Part shown: piece by piece, positions 34,941 to 47,631 of the stretch
Numbering within the stretch: position 1 is the first letter of the stretch
How the letters are laid out: every line of letters begins with the position of its first letter
Origin: Galerina marginata
Taxonomy: Eukaryota > Basidiomycota > Agaricomycetes > Agaricales > Galerinaceae
Length of the DNA: 64,000 nt
Reading direction: 5' to 3'
Assembly (NCBI GenBank): GCA_023014335.1
Contig: JAECYW010000008.1
Location: 2,976,001-3,040,000 of the forward strand
Position numbers and translations under genes: made by a program
Notes under the pieces: generated by a model
What the model saw: only the letters and a program-made list of their open reading frames with translations
Databases searched by the model: none
Told to the model about the DNA's origin: nothing

Positions 34941-36689
34941 GATTAATCAGGTGAGTGAAGGAAAGAGAAAAAGGGCTGGAGAGTGGAACTGCATGGCGAA
35001 TTTCAAACCCGTTCGTAAGCGGATCACACGCACCGGCCCGAGCTGATTTGACGCCCGCCGGCTCTGCCAGATTGTGACGGGGAGGAAAACTTGGACGAGG
35101 TACGACCCATTCAACATGATCAACTATCGGAAAGGATTCACAGAGAGTTTTTACTTCCATCAGGCCATGGACGCCGTTCGGATCTGACTTTGACTACTTA
35201 CACGTGTACCATAACACAATATCGAACATTGACATGATCATGACGCACTGCAGCTGGCAATGACCAGATGTGTTTGTTGATCCTGCACGGAGAGTCTCCT
35301 GACAGACCCCTCAAAAATTCCAGCCGCTTTTCAGAAAGACAAAATGTTTTGCAAGGTTTGTTCGGCAATAACATGCAGCTCGCATTCTCATTTTGATGGC
35401 ACCTGGACTATTCTCACATCACCAACGCCCGACGGGGCTGTTCAAGCGTACCCACTGTCGTCAGTTCCTCAGTTCTGAAATGAGTGTGCATCCGTTTACC
35501 TGAACGAGAGATACCCAGGTACAAGAGAACGATTTATTTTATAATTCAGAGATGAATAAGCAATGCGCGCTAATTTTCCAGCAACAAGCACATTGTCGGA
35601 GAATGCTCGCTGTTGACAACGACAAGCTCGATGTAAGCTTGAAAATGGGGACGGGAGGTTGATGTGATGTGACATTCTGCGTACCTGTATTATTCTTCAG
35701 GCCCAGGGCACGACTGGCGCCTAAGTCTACCAATTTAGGATGTAAGAATAAGCCAGCCGCCATCAAAATGAGAATGCGACCTGTATTCCGATTGCCGAAC
35801 AGTCCCTAAGTATTGGCTCTAATTATGAAGGTCATTGAGGGAATTAATAGTATATATCACATATAATAATTTTCAAGCCACCCGGGATCGCTTCGAGGAC
35901 GTCAAGTTTGCAACCAGCAGTTCAATAGTTGTATCAGTTAGCGCCGGTCGTTTCTTGTGCACAAAGCTGTGTCACTGATAACGGGTCCAGACGACGACAA
36001 TAAAGCTCCCCTGAGACAGACATTTTATGGGGATGTTTTTCTCGCTGAAGCCCATCGTACCTGTCCAAAGGAAGAGGTGACTAGTCAATCTGACCTTCAA
36101 ATCAATGTTCCAGGTGTCGAATGCGTATGTGCCCTACATGTTATACTTCATATCAATGAGAATGCCGCCTTTCAACAGCACACTCATTGGCAGGTAAATG
36201 CTTAATGGAAAAGCGGAATGAACGAAGACACGCAAAAGAAAGCAATCAAGGGGGGTGTTGACAGCCTGTGCACCGAAGCTAATCCAAAAAAAAAAAACAG
36301 GAACGTTGGATGTGTGAAAGAGCTGCGAGAACATCTACAAAACACTTTCTTTTATATTTAGAAAGCCAGATATTAGAAGAAATTATAGCCGCACTTCCCT
36401 TACATCCAAATGTAATTGAAAAGCCAACTTGCTTGAAGCAAAGAAAATAGCTACTTATTGCGTTGATCATATGTTCAACAGTAGGACAGGCGTCAAAATT
36501 ACATTTCGCACGAGCTAGGCACGATGCTTGTTCAGTGACGCCGGATATATGTCTTGCTTGCCCGTGGACAGGCCAAAAAGGTATAAAGGTTGAGTGCATT
36601 ATCATCGCTTCCACTCATCAAGCACTTCACCTGACGTACTCAACAAATCTTCTCTGCGTTGGCCTTCAACTTAGGACAATTGACGAACA
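34941..36689. other. Intergenic stretch, about 1.75 kb
   Basis: It contains the homeodomain gene's promoter at the left and that of the small orphan gene at the right. An A-tract lies at about 36288-36297. Frames up to 122 codons show no domain. Confidence 0.4.
36582..36588 (+). promoter_or_regulatory. Putative TATA element of the small orphan gene
   Basis: TATAAAG at 36582-36588 lies about 102 bp upstream of the ATG at 36690, with no better candidate between. Assigned from spacing and consensus only. Confidence 0.35.
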
Positions 36690-37188
36690 ATGGAGAGCCT
36701 AAAGAAGGATGCCCCTACCATCAGCACTACGGAGGATGCCATAACAATCAGCCTTAATATCACCACAGTAAAACCCCGTGCAATCCAAAAGTATAAAGGC
36801 ATCACGATATCCTGCCCCACCGACTCTGCGACTATAGCCGGTGGCACTGAGACGAATATGATCCGCCTTGTTCGTGAAGCCGTCGATAAGAAATGGTTCA
36901 AACCTGAAACGAAGGAGATCGGAGTCATGTTAGTCCATGCACTGACTATTCAAAAATGCCCAATACTCACTTTTTCTCGACCACAGGGGGCCGGCCCACA
37001 GCACGACAAAGAACGACAAGAAAGAAACAGTACCTGACAGTAAGCACATTACTGTCGTTATTAAACCGGGCGGCGCAAAGGCCGAGCACCTCTACCTTAC
37101 GCCAGACGAGAACAATGCAACTGTCTCCGAGGCTACTCACCTTGACACAACCAGGCCCACCGCCTATTATGTCTTAATGAATAGGTAA
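36690..37188 (+). CDS. Small orphan protein, 146 residues
   Basis: Two exons (36690-36928 and 36987-37188) separated by a 58-nt intron (donor GTTAGT, acceptor CCACAG) join in phase to a 146-residue protein beginning MESLKKDAPTISTTED and ending TAYYVLMNR. The composition is rich in Thr, Lys and beta-branched residues, with alternating patterns (ITISLNITTVKP, YKGITISC, HITVVIKPGG, EHLYLTPDENNATVSEA) that suggest a small beta-sandwich. No signal peptide or membrane helix is visible, so it is probably cytosolic. A TATA element upstream and a clean intron argue that it is expressed. I do not recognise a family. It could be a small sugar-binding or pore-forming-like fold, but the sequence does not show it. 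Confidence 0.6.
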
Positions 37189-39025
37189 GCACCTGCATAT
37201 CCTAGATTTAGAATTCTATTCTGACCTTTGATGAAGAGATAAAACCGGAGATAAAACCCTGGGTACTAAGGACACTTGACTAGTACCTGACATGTAGTAG
37301 TCGTTTAGTGTCCTTCCGTGCTGTCTTTATTGCTTTTGGGCGTGGCTTTCACGCGACGGTCAATTCGAGACTTTCATACTGCGGTCAATTCTTGCCTCGA
37401 CCTTCATGTATACAATCATTGCAATGCGAACGCATTCGTAAACTCAAAGGCTCCAATGAAACCGGTTTTCGGTTTGGCAGATTTCGGTGAATTTCCCTGT
37501 CTTCAAAAAACCATGGCGTAGGCCGTTCATCCTTCGGACATGGACCTTCCATTAAGCTTGCTTAATCTAGCCCACCTTGTCTGACAGTATTGGAGTCATA
37601 CAGGTTATTCTACACCGAAATTGACATATTTAAATTCTCTATATTGATTATTTCCTGTCCAAGGCAAGCTGCCAGACGCACGAACGTTCCCTCAAAGTGT
37701 GCACAAAATGCCCGCCTTAAAGGTGGAGCCGCTCCAGTGTAATGGGAATATTTGAATGAATATCCCTCACAGCCATTTGGACTGTATGACTTAATTGGTT
37801 GACGGTGTGGGAGCCGTAGGGGGGAGACCTGAGTAGCAGAAATCTTCCGCAGCGCTATTTAATTATACTGTGCTTGCCACTATCCACTTTCACAGACTAG
37901 CGGACACTATGATTAACGTTTTTGCCTTCCATAACGAGCCAGCCTAGGCCGGTGAAATTTTTGTAAAAACCACCATACATGAGTCCTCAGGTTCTCTTCG
38001 TCTTGGCCCTCAACTGAGGTCCTAGACTTGTACATAACAAGTTTGAACAACAGAATCCTAATTAAATGGTACCGATATGTGCTTGGATGCTTCGTCATCC
38101 CCGAGCTGCCCACGAACAGGAGAAGGTGTCCATCATCTGGCTGTATTATATTTACATATACGACAACTCAATGATTCTCAAATTTAATTTCAAATTCGGT
38201 TCTACACAAAGTGTGTCGGTGTCAATAATGTTACTTTCCTCCCATTGGGTCAGACGAGAATGGAAGCGTTTGAACCTGTGAATGACATGTAAACCAAGTA
38301 CAGAGCAAACGGACTGTGTGAACAGTTCATTTACAGATTCGTCAGATCAAAACCGCCGGTCCCGGTTGCTGAAGAACTCTGAAGTACAGAAACACCCAAA
38401 TCAACTTACCCGTCACTCGTGTCGGAAACCATGTCTCCTGCTCCCCGAACCTTCACCGATACCCCTAAGATATCGTCAGTTGAGTTCTGCTTCTTCCCTG
38501 TCACAGGAATTGCATGCGAAGTCATTAATAACGTTCAATGAAATTCTATTCTCAACCTCATACCAGGTCACTTACATTTCCTCGTTATCTTCATAGTTTC
38601 ATTATCAATGTTGGCGCGTCTTCCGAAATCAGCCTGAAATTCCTTATGCTGCTCCTATGCATGCCTTGTCGGCTTTCTATGTAGCTTGAAGGGAGATCGC
38701 TATTAATATCTTATGTTATTTATATCGCAATCTATTATTAAAACGTGGCGCGTATGAATACATTTCTTTTGCCCTGCGGATGGATGACCTTGGTTCAGCG
38801 AGTTTGCTTGCTTGTTGTCCCATGCCATGCCTTTACTTCTTTTCTTTACTGTATAGAATATCCCCAGGTTTGACAGGCTGCATATGGGCTCTTCAGACAT
38901 TACTTCTGCTCAGAAATCTCATGGAATGGGATGCGCAATATAAAACGAGCGTCGCAAATTCTTTCCTCTCAGTACACCCCAACCTCAAGCTCATTTGTAG
39001 CAAATTCGACTATCTTACCTCAAAA
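37189..39025. other. Intergenic stretch, about 1.8 kb
   Basis: AT-rich, with only short frames. Towards the right end lies the promoter of the secreted Gas1-like protein. No repeat or RNA gene was recognised. Confidence 0.4.
38939..38945 (+). promoter_or_regulatory. Putative TATA element of the Gas1-like gene
   Basis: The ATATAAAA string sits about 80 bp before the ATG at 39026, a typical spacing for strongly expressed secreted-protein genes in these fungi. Confidence 0.4.
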
Positions 39026-39689
39026 ATGTTCTCTAAAATCTTGACAACTGCTGTTTTTCTTTCGACTCTTTCCTTCCAAGTATATGCCCATGCCCTCGTA
39101 GCCCCGGCTCTTGGCGTTTCGGGGGTTCCGGTGAAGGACGACGTTCAGCGTCCAAATGCCACAGCACCCTGTGGTGCCGTTAACGTCACTTTGACCACAG
39201 TCGACTCTTCAAAATTCGCAAAAGCCGGACCACTTGGAAGATTTAATGCTACAGCAATCGCCTTTACCAAGTGCGTTCTTTGGTTACCTTGTTTGAAATT
39301 ACGAACTTCTGACATAGGATTAAACGTTTAGCGGAACTGACGGTTCGACATTCTTCAGGGCTAGAGTCAACGAGGACGCTACTGGCAAGGGATTTGTCCC
39401 TATGAATATCACTCTGAATGGTGACCGGGTAAGTGTCATATGTCGCCGCTGGTCAGGTTGGCTTACTGTTACTGTTTGAAAGGCGCCAGCTACTCCAGGA
39501 TCTCAGCGTATTGAGGCCATACTTCCTGCTGGAGCTAAGTGCACAGGAGGTTCTAGCAAGGACAAATGTCTTGTCGTACGTATTTTCTTATAAAAGTTGG
39601 ACTACAAACTAAAGTTCATGAATTGCAAGGAATTTGTGAGCACTGCCGGCTTCGGTAACTGCGTTGTCGTCGCAAAGGCGGCCGCCTAA
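39026..39689 (+). CDS. Secreted Gas1/Egh16-like protein
   Basis: ATG at 39026 starts a signal peptide (KILTTAVFLSTLSFQVYAHA, cleavage likely after YAHA). Four exons joined by GTGCGT, GTAAGT and GTACGT introns give the mature protein: VAPALGVSGVPVKDDVQRPN, then CGAVNVTLTTVDSS, GTDGSTFFRARVNEDATGKG, GSQRIEAILPAGAKCTGG and AGFGNCVVVAKAAA. The phrases PALGVSG, DVQRP, PCG, DATGKGF and AGFGNCVVV match the Egh16/Gas1-like family (DUF3129). Ascomycete members were found as appressorium-specific virulence proteins, and basidiomycetes carry many copies. About 165 residues, four Cys and several NxT/S sites suit an extracellular or wall-associated location. The role here is unknown. Confidence 0.82.
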
Positions 39690-40579
39690 GACGTAGAGTG
39701 ACTTTGAAGAGATAGTCAATAGTCTTCAATCTTGCAAGTTCGATAAATAGCGCCTGATGTACTTCAATGCGAGCATGAGTTTCGTTCAAACATATGACAG
39801 TGCCTACTCCTTCTACGGATCTCTAGCAATTTAAAATTGCTTATATTATGAGGAACTTTTTATCCTAAAGTGTCGCCAAGAAGACACCCTGGTAAAGAAA
39901 ATAATGATTTATGATTGCGTGGGTGGCTGGGTATATAGGAATGGTAAGCGAAACTGGGTTTATGGGAAGAACGAATGCGGTTAGCGCTCAATTTAGCGCC
40001 AAGAAAGCCACGCAGAAAGTGGGGCATAAATCAGATTCAAGAGACTCTAAAAAGTCAAATATTGTCTACTCCTAAATATCAGGGGGTGAGTAACATGGCA
40101 AGTACCTATACTGCTGGTCAGAAACGAGACTTCATACATGCAAGGAGTCGACATGCGATTCATAGGCATGCCGTGTGCGGAAATCACCGGTGCCTTAGAT
40201 CGGCGGATCTGACGCCTCTTGATGATTTCACTCCACCCATTGATCCATGCTGATTATTGTTCTCCTTTCCTTTAAGGTCCAGTTCCTGGGCACGACTCTT
40301 TCGCGAAAGAGACCTTAGTCTGGGATGTCCTGCGCAAAATCACGACTGCAAGGATTCTACAACACTGTAACTCTGTTGGCAACTACTCGAGTATACTTCA
40401 ATGGACAACAGACACTGAGCCCCCTTACTGCTTGATCCTGTTGAGTCAAATGCCGATCCCCGGTACCGCGTACAAATGCTTTACGCAACGGTCTCGGCTG
40501 CGTTTCCGGTGACATATATACTTACAGTAACGTGGACTATGTATTCGCTACGCACTTTTACACCTTCCCATTCGCAGCC
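39690..40579. other. Intergenic stretch
   Basis: About 890 bp. A 92-codon frame at 39975-40253 has no domain. A gacatatatacttac stretch at about 40511 is a weak TATA candidate about 65 bp before the SDR start codon. Confidence 0.35.
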
Positions 40580-41546
40580 ATGCCTACCTTGATCGACGCT
40601 CGAAACTCAAATTCGTCTTTCAATCCATCCTATGTCCCCGTCATGGTCGTCACTGGAGCCACTGCGGGTATTGGGCAATCCATGGCTGAAGCTTTAGCGC
40701 GCCACCTACGAGGGAGGGTTCATATCATCATAATAGGTCGGAACCGAGAGGCTGCTGAGTCAATCATCGCAGCGCTCCCGAAAGCATCCAGCGATTCAAC
40801 GTACGAGTTCATTCAATGCGATCTGACGCTCATGAAGAATGTCCACGCCATGGCGAAGGACTTCAATTCGCGACTTACGAAGGTCAACCTCTTGGTGCAC
40901 TGCGCCTCTGTTGTAGGGTTTGGAGGAAGGAAGGAGACTGAAGAGGGCATTGACGAGAAACTGGCTTCGCGTTACTATGCTCGCTGGGTGTTGACAAACG
41001 AACTTCTCCCATTGCTTCACTCGGCCCACGATCAGGGTGAGCTGGCTAGCGTCATGACTGTTCTCGGTGCTGGTCTCGGCCCAGAGATCGACATAGATGA
41101 CCTTGGTCTCAAGAAGACGTATAAAGGGCTTAAGGCGATGTCCCAGAGCGTGTCATATAATGATCTTATGGTTTCTGTGCGTCGTTCTCGATGCGTCTCC
41201 TTTATCTAACAACTCACTATTCTTCTACTAGGAATTCGCTTCTCAGAACCCTGAAATCGCCTTTACACACATCTACCCTGGCTCCGTGTACACGGGTACT
41301 ATCAGCAACAAATCCATTATTACAAGGATACTCGTCATACCGATCCTCCCACTTCTGTGGCTTTTGACCACGCCCCAAGAGGACTGTGCGGAATACATGC
41401 TCTTCGCGTTGCTAAATGCAAAAAAAGGGATGAACAGATTCGATCAAAAAGGCGACGACATAGGATTAAAGAAGTTTCCTGTGGCAGAAGGAGCCCAAAA
41501 ACTGCTATGGGACCATACACTCGAGGCTACAACCATCGACACTTAG
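40580..41546 (+). CDS. Short-chain dehydrogenase/reductase-like protein
   Basis: Two exons (40580-41176 and 41232-41546; 55-nt intron, donor GTGCGT) encode 303 residues. MVVTGATAGIGQSMAEALA carries the TGxxxGIG nucleotide-binding motif. IIIIGRNREAAE holds the Arg after beta-2, suggesting NADP(H). NLLVHCASVV stands where NNAG is usual, and VMTVLGAGLG occupies the catalytic Ser strand. The usual YxxxK catalytic pair is not present: the positions read SRYYARWVL and SQSVSYNDLM. This matches a divergent fungal SDR clade of unknown substrate that also has AFTHIYPGSVYTG after the active site. An in-frame ATG 48 bp upstream (40532) is possible but less likely. Probably cytosolic; activity is uncertain. 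Confidence 0.82.
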
Positions 41547-41677
41547 TCCGCTCACCCACTTGGTCAAGATCCACGCCATGCGATCCTATAACCAAACACA
41601 TCGCGTCTTCACGCATCTATGACCACATGCAAAAATGAAATCTTGTAGTTTTTGGATTATCTGCAAAATTCTTAGTC

Positions 41678-42129
41678 CTGTTTTTACCGCGCCCCTAAAA
41701 CCGTGTCAGAATTTGCTTATGTAAAGTGCGGACATTCAATATCGACGCGACGCGACGGCGAGGGTTCTTTTCGACTTCTTGGAGACAGAATGCATCTATT
41801 TAATTGTATGTATATTGTATTGTAATTTTGTGTTGAGAGGAAATTGTCTTGCGATGGCTTTTATTTCAGAGGTTTTGGGGGCAAAGGTGCATTACATAAT
41901 CATCCCCGCGCTTGGAAATACCGCTGTCATTTTACAACTCCTCCACATCACGTCCGGGTGCCCCCATATTTTAATGCAATGCTAATTAGCACCTTAGAAG
42001 GAACTTTCTCTCCAAAATTCTCATTTCAAGTCCCTTATTGTTACGATAATTAACCGCAACTAAAATTTCAAAGTCCGCACTTTACATAAGCATTTTCTGA
42101 CACGGTTTTGGGGGCGCGGTAAAAAACAG
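41678..42129. mobile_element. MITE-like element with 56-bp terminal inverted repeats
   Basis: The left arm (41678-41733) begins CTGTTTTTACCGCGCCCC and ends AAGTGCGGAC. The right arm (42073-42129) is its reverse complement, with only a few mismatches and one extra A. Between them lie 339 bp of AT-rich, non-coding sequence. Size, arm length and absence of a transposase fit a non-autonomous DNA transposon. No clear target-site duplication flanks it (left attcttagtc, right acttcatata), so the superfamily is open. It lies 131 bp downstream of the SDR stop codon. Confidence 0.75.
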
Positions 42130-42592
42130 ACTTCATATATCGTGATCCGTAGGGCACATCACATATATCGCAGTCTGGCTAGGAGAGACTACAAAATTCT
42201 ATTCTCGCGACGCATCGAATTATTTTACTTTTTCTTATTCACTGAACCTATTTTGTTATCTGTGTATTCCAGGTGTTCAAATTTAGTTTTTTTGACGGCT
42301 CAATTCCTGAGCGTGCAGTTAGCTTTATCTATGCCAATACTCGACACGCACGTATACAACCCTCTTCAGCATTTTCGTTCCACCAACTTGACAGTATTAT
42401 GGGGTACAGGGTATCTAATCTAATCTACTCTACGTTTATTTTTAGCCCAACACGGTTATTTATAGAACAAAACATATGATGTCACTTACGGAAGCCCGCT
42501 TGGCTCGACTTCCTTCTTTTCCTTAGCCCTAATCCTTGTACGCATCCTGGCTTGGAAACAGATCCACAGCGCGAAAGTGCTACCCGTGGACG
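42130..42592. other. Intergenic / promoter of the ArAE-type gene
   Basis: About 460 bp between the MITE and the start codon at 42593. Short frames only. Confidence 0.35.
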
Positions 42593-45500
42593 ATGTCGGA
42601 AAATTCCACGCAGGCTCCTGTCTTTTCACGCTCCGATCTCGACAGAAGTGCGACATCCCAAGAAAGCCCGATTTTGCAGGGGCCAGAAGGAAATGAGGTG
42701 TCGATACCACCCAGTGGTTCAAGCAAGGCGGTGAAAATTGCACAACCGGATACAGAATCCCTAACCTCCTCGTGCTCTTCCAGCTCGACACGCCGATCGA
42801 CACCGAAGTGGTTGGTACCAGTGATTGCGTATCTCGCTGGTCATTTTGCGTGGGTACCACAAAATTTGGTATGGAGTAAGGTCAAGCCGGTAATACGGTG
42901 TGCGCTGGTGACTTGGGTTTCAACTGTTTTGTTCTTGATTCCAGCAGTCATGCGGATGATGGGTCAGGCAGGCTTTTTAATCATCATTGGCAAGTTTTTT
43001 CTGCTCGAATTCGAGAAGAGAATCGGATTCGACCTTACTCCTATTTTTTCTCTGCAGCTGGGTTCTTATCTCCACCAAGCGATCCGTTCATGGCAGTCGC
43101 TGAGCGGGAGATCTTGATCCTGTTGATAACCAGTTTAGCATGGGCGTGAGTTAGTACCCTTCTCTCGTCGCCTTTGCCTTACGAGTTGTATGAATAACAC
43201 AGATGGTGCTGCCTTGGTATATTTCTCGCCAATCTGGCACGAACCCATCACAATCCAATGGTCACTTTTCCTCAAGCAATCAGTGGACAGTACATCGAAG
43301 CTGCCCCAGCGGTTATTACTGCCATTTTCATCTTCTTCGGAACCGCGGTCATTCTCTGGTTCAGAGCGAGACAAGGACCAGGTCCTTATCTTTTCGCTTG
43401 CATTCTAGCATGTATATGTATCGGTATGAGCCTATCCCCTTTTTCAGAGTTCTCTCTCTAACGAAAGTCAGATATTTGCATGACGACGTCAATACTATTC
43501 CCGTTTCCATTTTATCTCGTTGGACGATCCATCCTCATACCTCTTGCGCTACACAGCGCCCTGGCACTCGTTGCCTCTGTTATCATCTTTCCCTCGACAG
43601 TATCCGCGCTCTTTACGTCTCGGCTAGCTGCTTCCCTAGCCCCTCATCTCTCGATCTTCGAAGATCACCGCAAGCTACTTGCAACCTCCCCAAGTTCTCC
43701 GGAATTCGGGCCTCTGTATGGCACGGTAATAAAAGGCACCAAGGCTTGCGAGTCGGCCTTGGTGGGTCTTGCAGCTGCTGCGCGGCTTTTGAAGAGCGAT
43801 TTAATTTATGGGAGATTTAGCCCTGAAGACTTTACGACATTCCAAGGGATTCTAAGAAGGCTGGCCGGGCGGGCGGACGGGCTCGCGGTGTTCTTCTCGC
43901 TGGTCAATCCTGCGAGGGAGAAATTTCCAGTAACTGCAGGCGTAACACCACTTAACACTGCTCCGGGAACGCCAAATGTCATTCTTTCGCGTACGACTTC
44001 GAGAACGATGTCGGAGAGGAACGGGATGAATTCTGCTGGCGATATTTCGAACGGCATTCCGTTGACGCCTGTCTCGACGCCGCGACGAAGTGTACACCAA
44101 CCTGTGCAGAACAAGCACCCTAATTCACATGCATACTCGACGACGCCCTCTCACATGCATCTGCATAGCAGTCCTCAGAGTTTGACGGAACAGCGGGAAC
44201 ATGGTGATGAGCACCTGCACCATAATCAATACGGTCATTCCCACCACCACCACCACCATGGTCAAGGTCATCATCTTCATTCGTCGCTGCTGACTCTGGC
44301 GCGAGCAAGGGCGAAGAAACCGGAACAAGCTGTGGGTACTTTTGAGTCGCAGAGATATCTGAACTTGGAGGCCACTAGACTTTGGGATCCGAATGAGGAG
44401 GAATTTAACGAGAGGACTGGTTCGCTGTTAAATGAGAGGTACGTTTCTGTATCTTTTACTGAGTTGGAGCGCTCTGTGACTGATTTAACTATACGCCAGC
44501 TGCGACGCTCTACTCGAACAATGTACCCTGGGGATGAAGACCGCGAACGAATGGCTCTCCACTGTCCGAGATGCGCGGCTACCAGAATTTTTCGCCACCA
44601 TCGGTCTCCTACCATCGAATCCGGACGAAACGAGCCCGAAGCACCCTCGCATATTGAAAATGCTGGAGCGTCTTGGAGAAGGGCAAAATAAGCGCAGAGA
44701 AGAGAGGAGAAGGAGAGAAGAAAGAATGAAGAAAATGAAAGAAGTTCGAACCCAGATTGCAAATGCGTTGGAGACTTTCAGAAATATCGGACGGTGAGCA
44801 TCTTCCGCCTTTTCCTGTTTCTAGCATTCGGCCCGTTGGGCCGGGGTTTATTTTCATGGCCTATTTTGGTCTGGTGCTTCTTCAACTCCACTGCCACGTA
44901 TACGCCTGACTTATCTCTTCTGTCCCATCCACCAACAGACACGCCGTATTGGAACCTTATCGAAATCTATTTGATGAATCAAAAAGTCATCCCGCCTCGC
45001 CAGTGGTGCCGAGCGAGGTCGCACTGGATCCAGAAGCTTCAGCAGACCAAAAATTGGCAGCAGATGCAAGCAGTTATTTTTCAAAAGAGAAGGAAGGAGA
45101 GCCAGGACGCGAATACGTGGTGCCTGCGCATCGCTATTTATTCCACTGCTACATCTATCAATACAACTTGACGCAGATCGCTTCCATTATTCTCGAGATG
45201 GTATGTTTTTCGCTTCTCATTCTTTTTTCCATTCACCCTTCCTTTTTCTATCGCAGCTTGACCAAATTATTAAATTAGAGGAAGAACGCCCCGAATGCCG
45301 GCTCTGGACACCTGTCAAAAGTTTCAGGTGGAACTCGTCGGCAATCCCTGAATCGGGCGAGGACTTTGATGAAGGAGACGATGATCCTGGTTCGTCGCCC
45401 CAATTGATCTTAATCTTAACGTAGATAATTCTAATTGTTCATTATCTCAGATGTTATCCAAGGAATTAACCGGGAAAGGCCCTCATCGTCGGACTCCTCG

Positions 45501-47631
45501 TCAGTTCACACTGACACTGGAGATCCTTCAATGCCATCGAAGACTACCGGGCCAGCGTTTCCTGTTGACTCTGCTACTGACCTTGGGCTTCCGCGACGAC
45601 GGGATCCAGACGCCCTGCCGCCGCGAAACATCTTCGAGTCATTCTTGCGCGGTTTGCACCACTTCTTGGTCGGTCTTGGTTCGGGAAACGCCATTTTCGG
45701 CATGAAAGCTGGGCTATTGACAGTCATACTTTCCATTCCCAGTTTGCTCAAGAGCACTGCTAAATTTGCGTATGGTGGGCAAGCGTTTCTATTGGTGAAT
45801 TGCTGTTCGATATTGATTTTTTGGCATCTAGTAAATCGGTTCGTTTGGGCGATGTAAGTCCTTTTCCTTATAACTCTAACTTTCTCGTCCTGACGGAAAT
45901 TCACAGATTCATGGGCCAATTAACGCTTGGACGTTTTCGCGGCGACACTGCCTTCGGACTTTCGGCCAGGATCGTCAGTACGTTTTTCGGTGCTATCATG
46001 GGTATGCTTATGTGGTGAGGCTCTTGTACGTTTAAATCATTTCTTTGAACCAACGTACTTCGCAACAGGTACATATCATGCGGCTCTAGTCGAGGGAATG
46101 CATACGGCCTTGCAACCGTGTGTGCTATTTGCTACCCATTTTTCTTTTTCGCGAGATTATATTGGCCCATCGCGCCTATGCGCAATATCATCCTTTTCGT
46201 CACATCTATACTTGTATGTTCCCCCTTTCTCAGTCCGTCACCTTGCTTCTTCTTGGTTAATCCTTTGGCCAATAAAGGTTATCGGCTATTCCTACCAAGA
46301 TATTCACCTGCAACTGCCTGGAAATATTGGATTCGGCTGGTCAGTGGCCTGGGTATGTTTTCTGCGTGTTTATTGCTTCGGCTATTTCTTACACCGTTTG
46401 CAGAAACGCTTTGTGCTCGTAACCTGTGGAGTCGCGGCTGCGTTGTAAGCTCTATACAACTTTTTTGCGTACTCGTCTGACAGGCCATTCCAGCATCGTT
46501 TCCCTCTTTCCACCCTCCACGACCATTCGCCGCTACCAACGCAACTTATTGGCAACGACGTCATCTGAAGTCGGGAATATCTACTGTGCCATTCTGTCAT
46601 TTGCCAACACAAAGCATAAACCTGAAATTCAGGAGATCATCTCAAGTTTGTTGGCTGTGAGGAATAAATTGGCGAAGGCAACCATGCTGAGGACGAACGT
46701 CGTTTATGAGGTTAGTATGGCTCCGTAGCTATTTGCTGTGTACATAAACTGACTTCCAGCCCTTTCACAGTTTTCGTTGAAGGGCCGGTGGCCTGCTGAT
46801 AGATATCAAAAGATTGTCGACCTGCAGATGTCCGTTCGCTTGTTCTTTTATCCGACCAATTAATTTATATTCTGTCCTAGTGGCCTTTCGTTCTCGCTTT
46901 CGCATCTAATGTCGGTGCTCGAACACCTTGAGCCCTCATGGTCGCGTGCGTTCCTGAAGCGTACGAGATTCATGGACCCGGGCTTCCAGGGTGATGTCCT
47001 CGCAGTGATCTGTAAGGGCCTTGTTCTTATATTGAATGTCGTTCTAATGAAATCTTGCTTTAAAGCCATGATATCATTCTCGTTAAGGACAGGAAACCCA
47101 TTGCCTCAGATTACGCCATGCCCCTTGATTGACCGTTTCATGCTCAAGTACCACGGTCTCGACGTTATACATAAGGACTCGGAGGAAGATTATGGGCTGC
47201 CGAGAACGCTGTCCATTGACACGTTAAGGGATGAACAGTATATGTGGGTTGCGATTTAATTTTCTACCGTGTTTTTCCGTCTTCTTCTATTTCTATTCTT
47301 CCATTGTGTCGTATCTGTGACGGGCCTGCGTACCCTGGGCTGATAGCATCATCCTTCGTCTAGGATGTTCTCCGTCGGCATCTCAACAGCCTTCAGTTTC
47401 ATCACCCGCCTTGACCACCTAATGCTGGCGGTGAAGGAAGTCGTTGGCGAACAATATCACATACACGGCGTCGGGGCTGTGCGATACCCAATGCCCCCGG
47501 GGTATACGGGCTCCTTAGGGGCAAGCTCGTTGGCACCAGGTGGTCGCGGCAAATTGGGCGGTGGAGGTGGAGTTGACATGGGCTCGAGGACCAACACGGT
47601 TCATTTCGATCCGGCTGGGCATGGGGTATGA
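42593..47631 (+). CDS. Large membrane protein, ArAE_2 N-terminal plus DUF2421 (putative ER transporter, Bre4-like)
   Basis: ATG at 42593 (MSENSTQAPVFSRSDLDRS) opens a gene with many exons and about 1,200 residues. The N-terminal membrane half gives KWLVPVIAYLAGHFAWVPQN and FLIIIAGFLSPPSDPF, the latter only when a GC-AG intron (42990-43057) is spliced. LITSLAWAWCCLG and ILFPFPFYLVGRSILIPLAL follow, the pattern of the putative ER transporter (ArAE_2_N) domain. A long cytosolic part contains a histidine-rich run (HSHHHHHHGQGHH) near 44250 and a basic coiled coil (RREERRRREERMKKMKE). The second membrane half (YGGQAFLLVNCCSILIFWHL; MRNIILFVTSILV) leads to a DUF2421-type C-terminus (FSFITRLDHLMLAVKEVVG). 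Fungal relatives include the brefeldin-A sensitivity protein Bre4 and are thought to export aromatic or other organic acids. The substrate is unknown. Confidence 0.8.
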
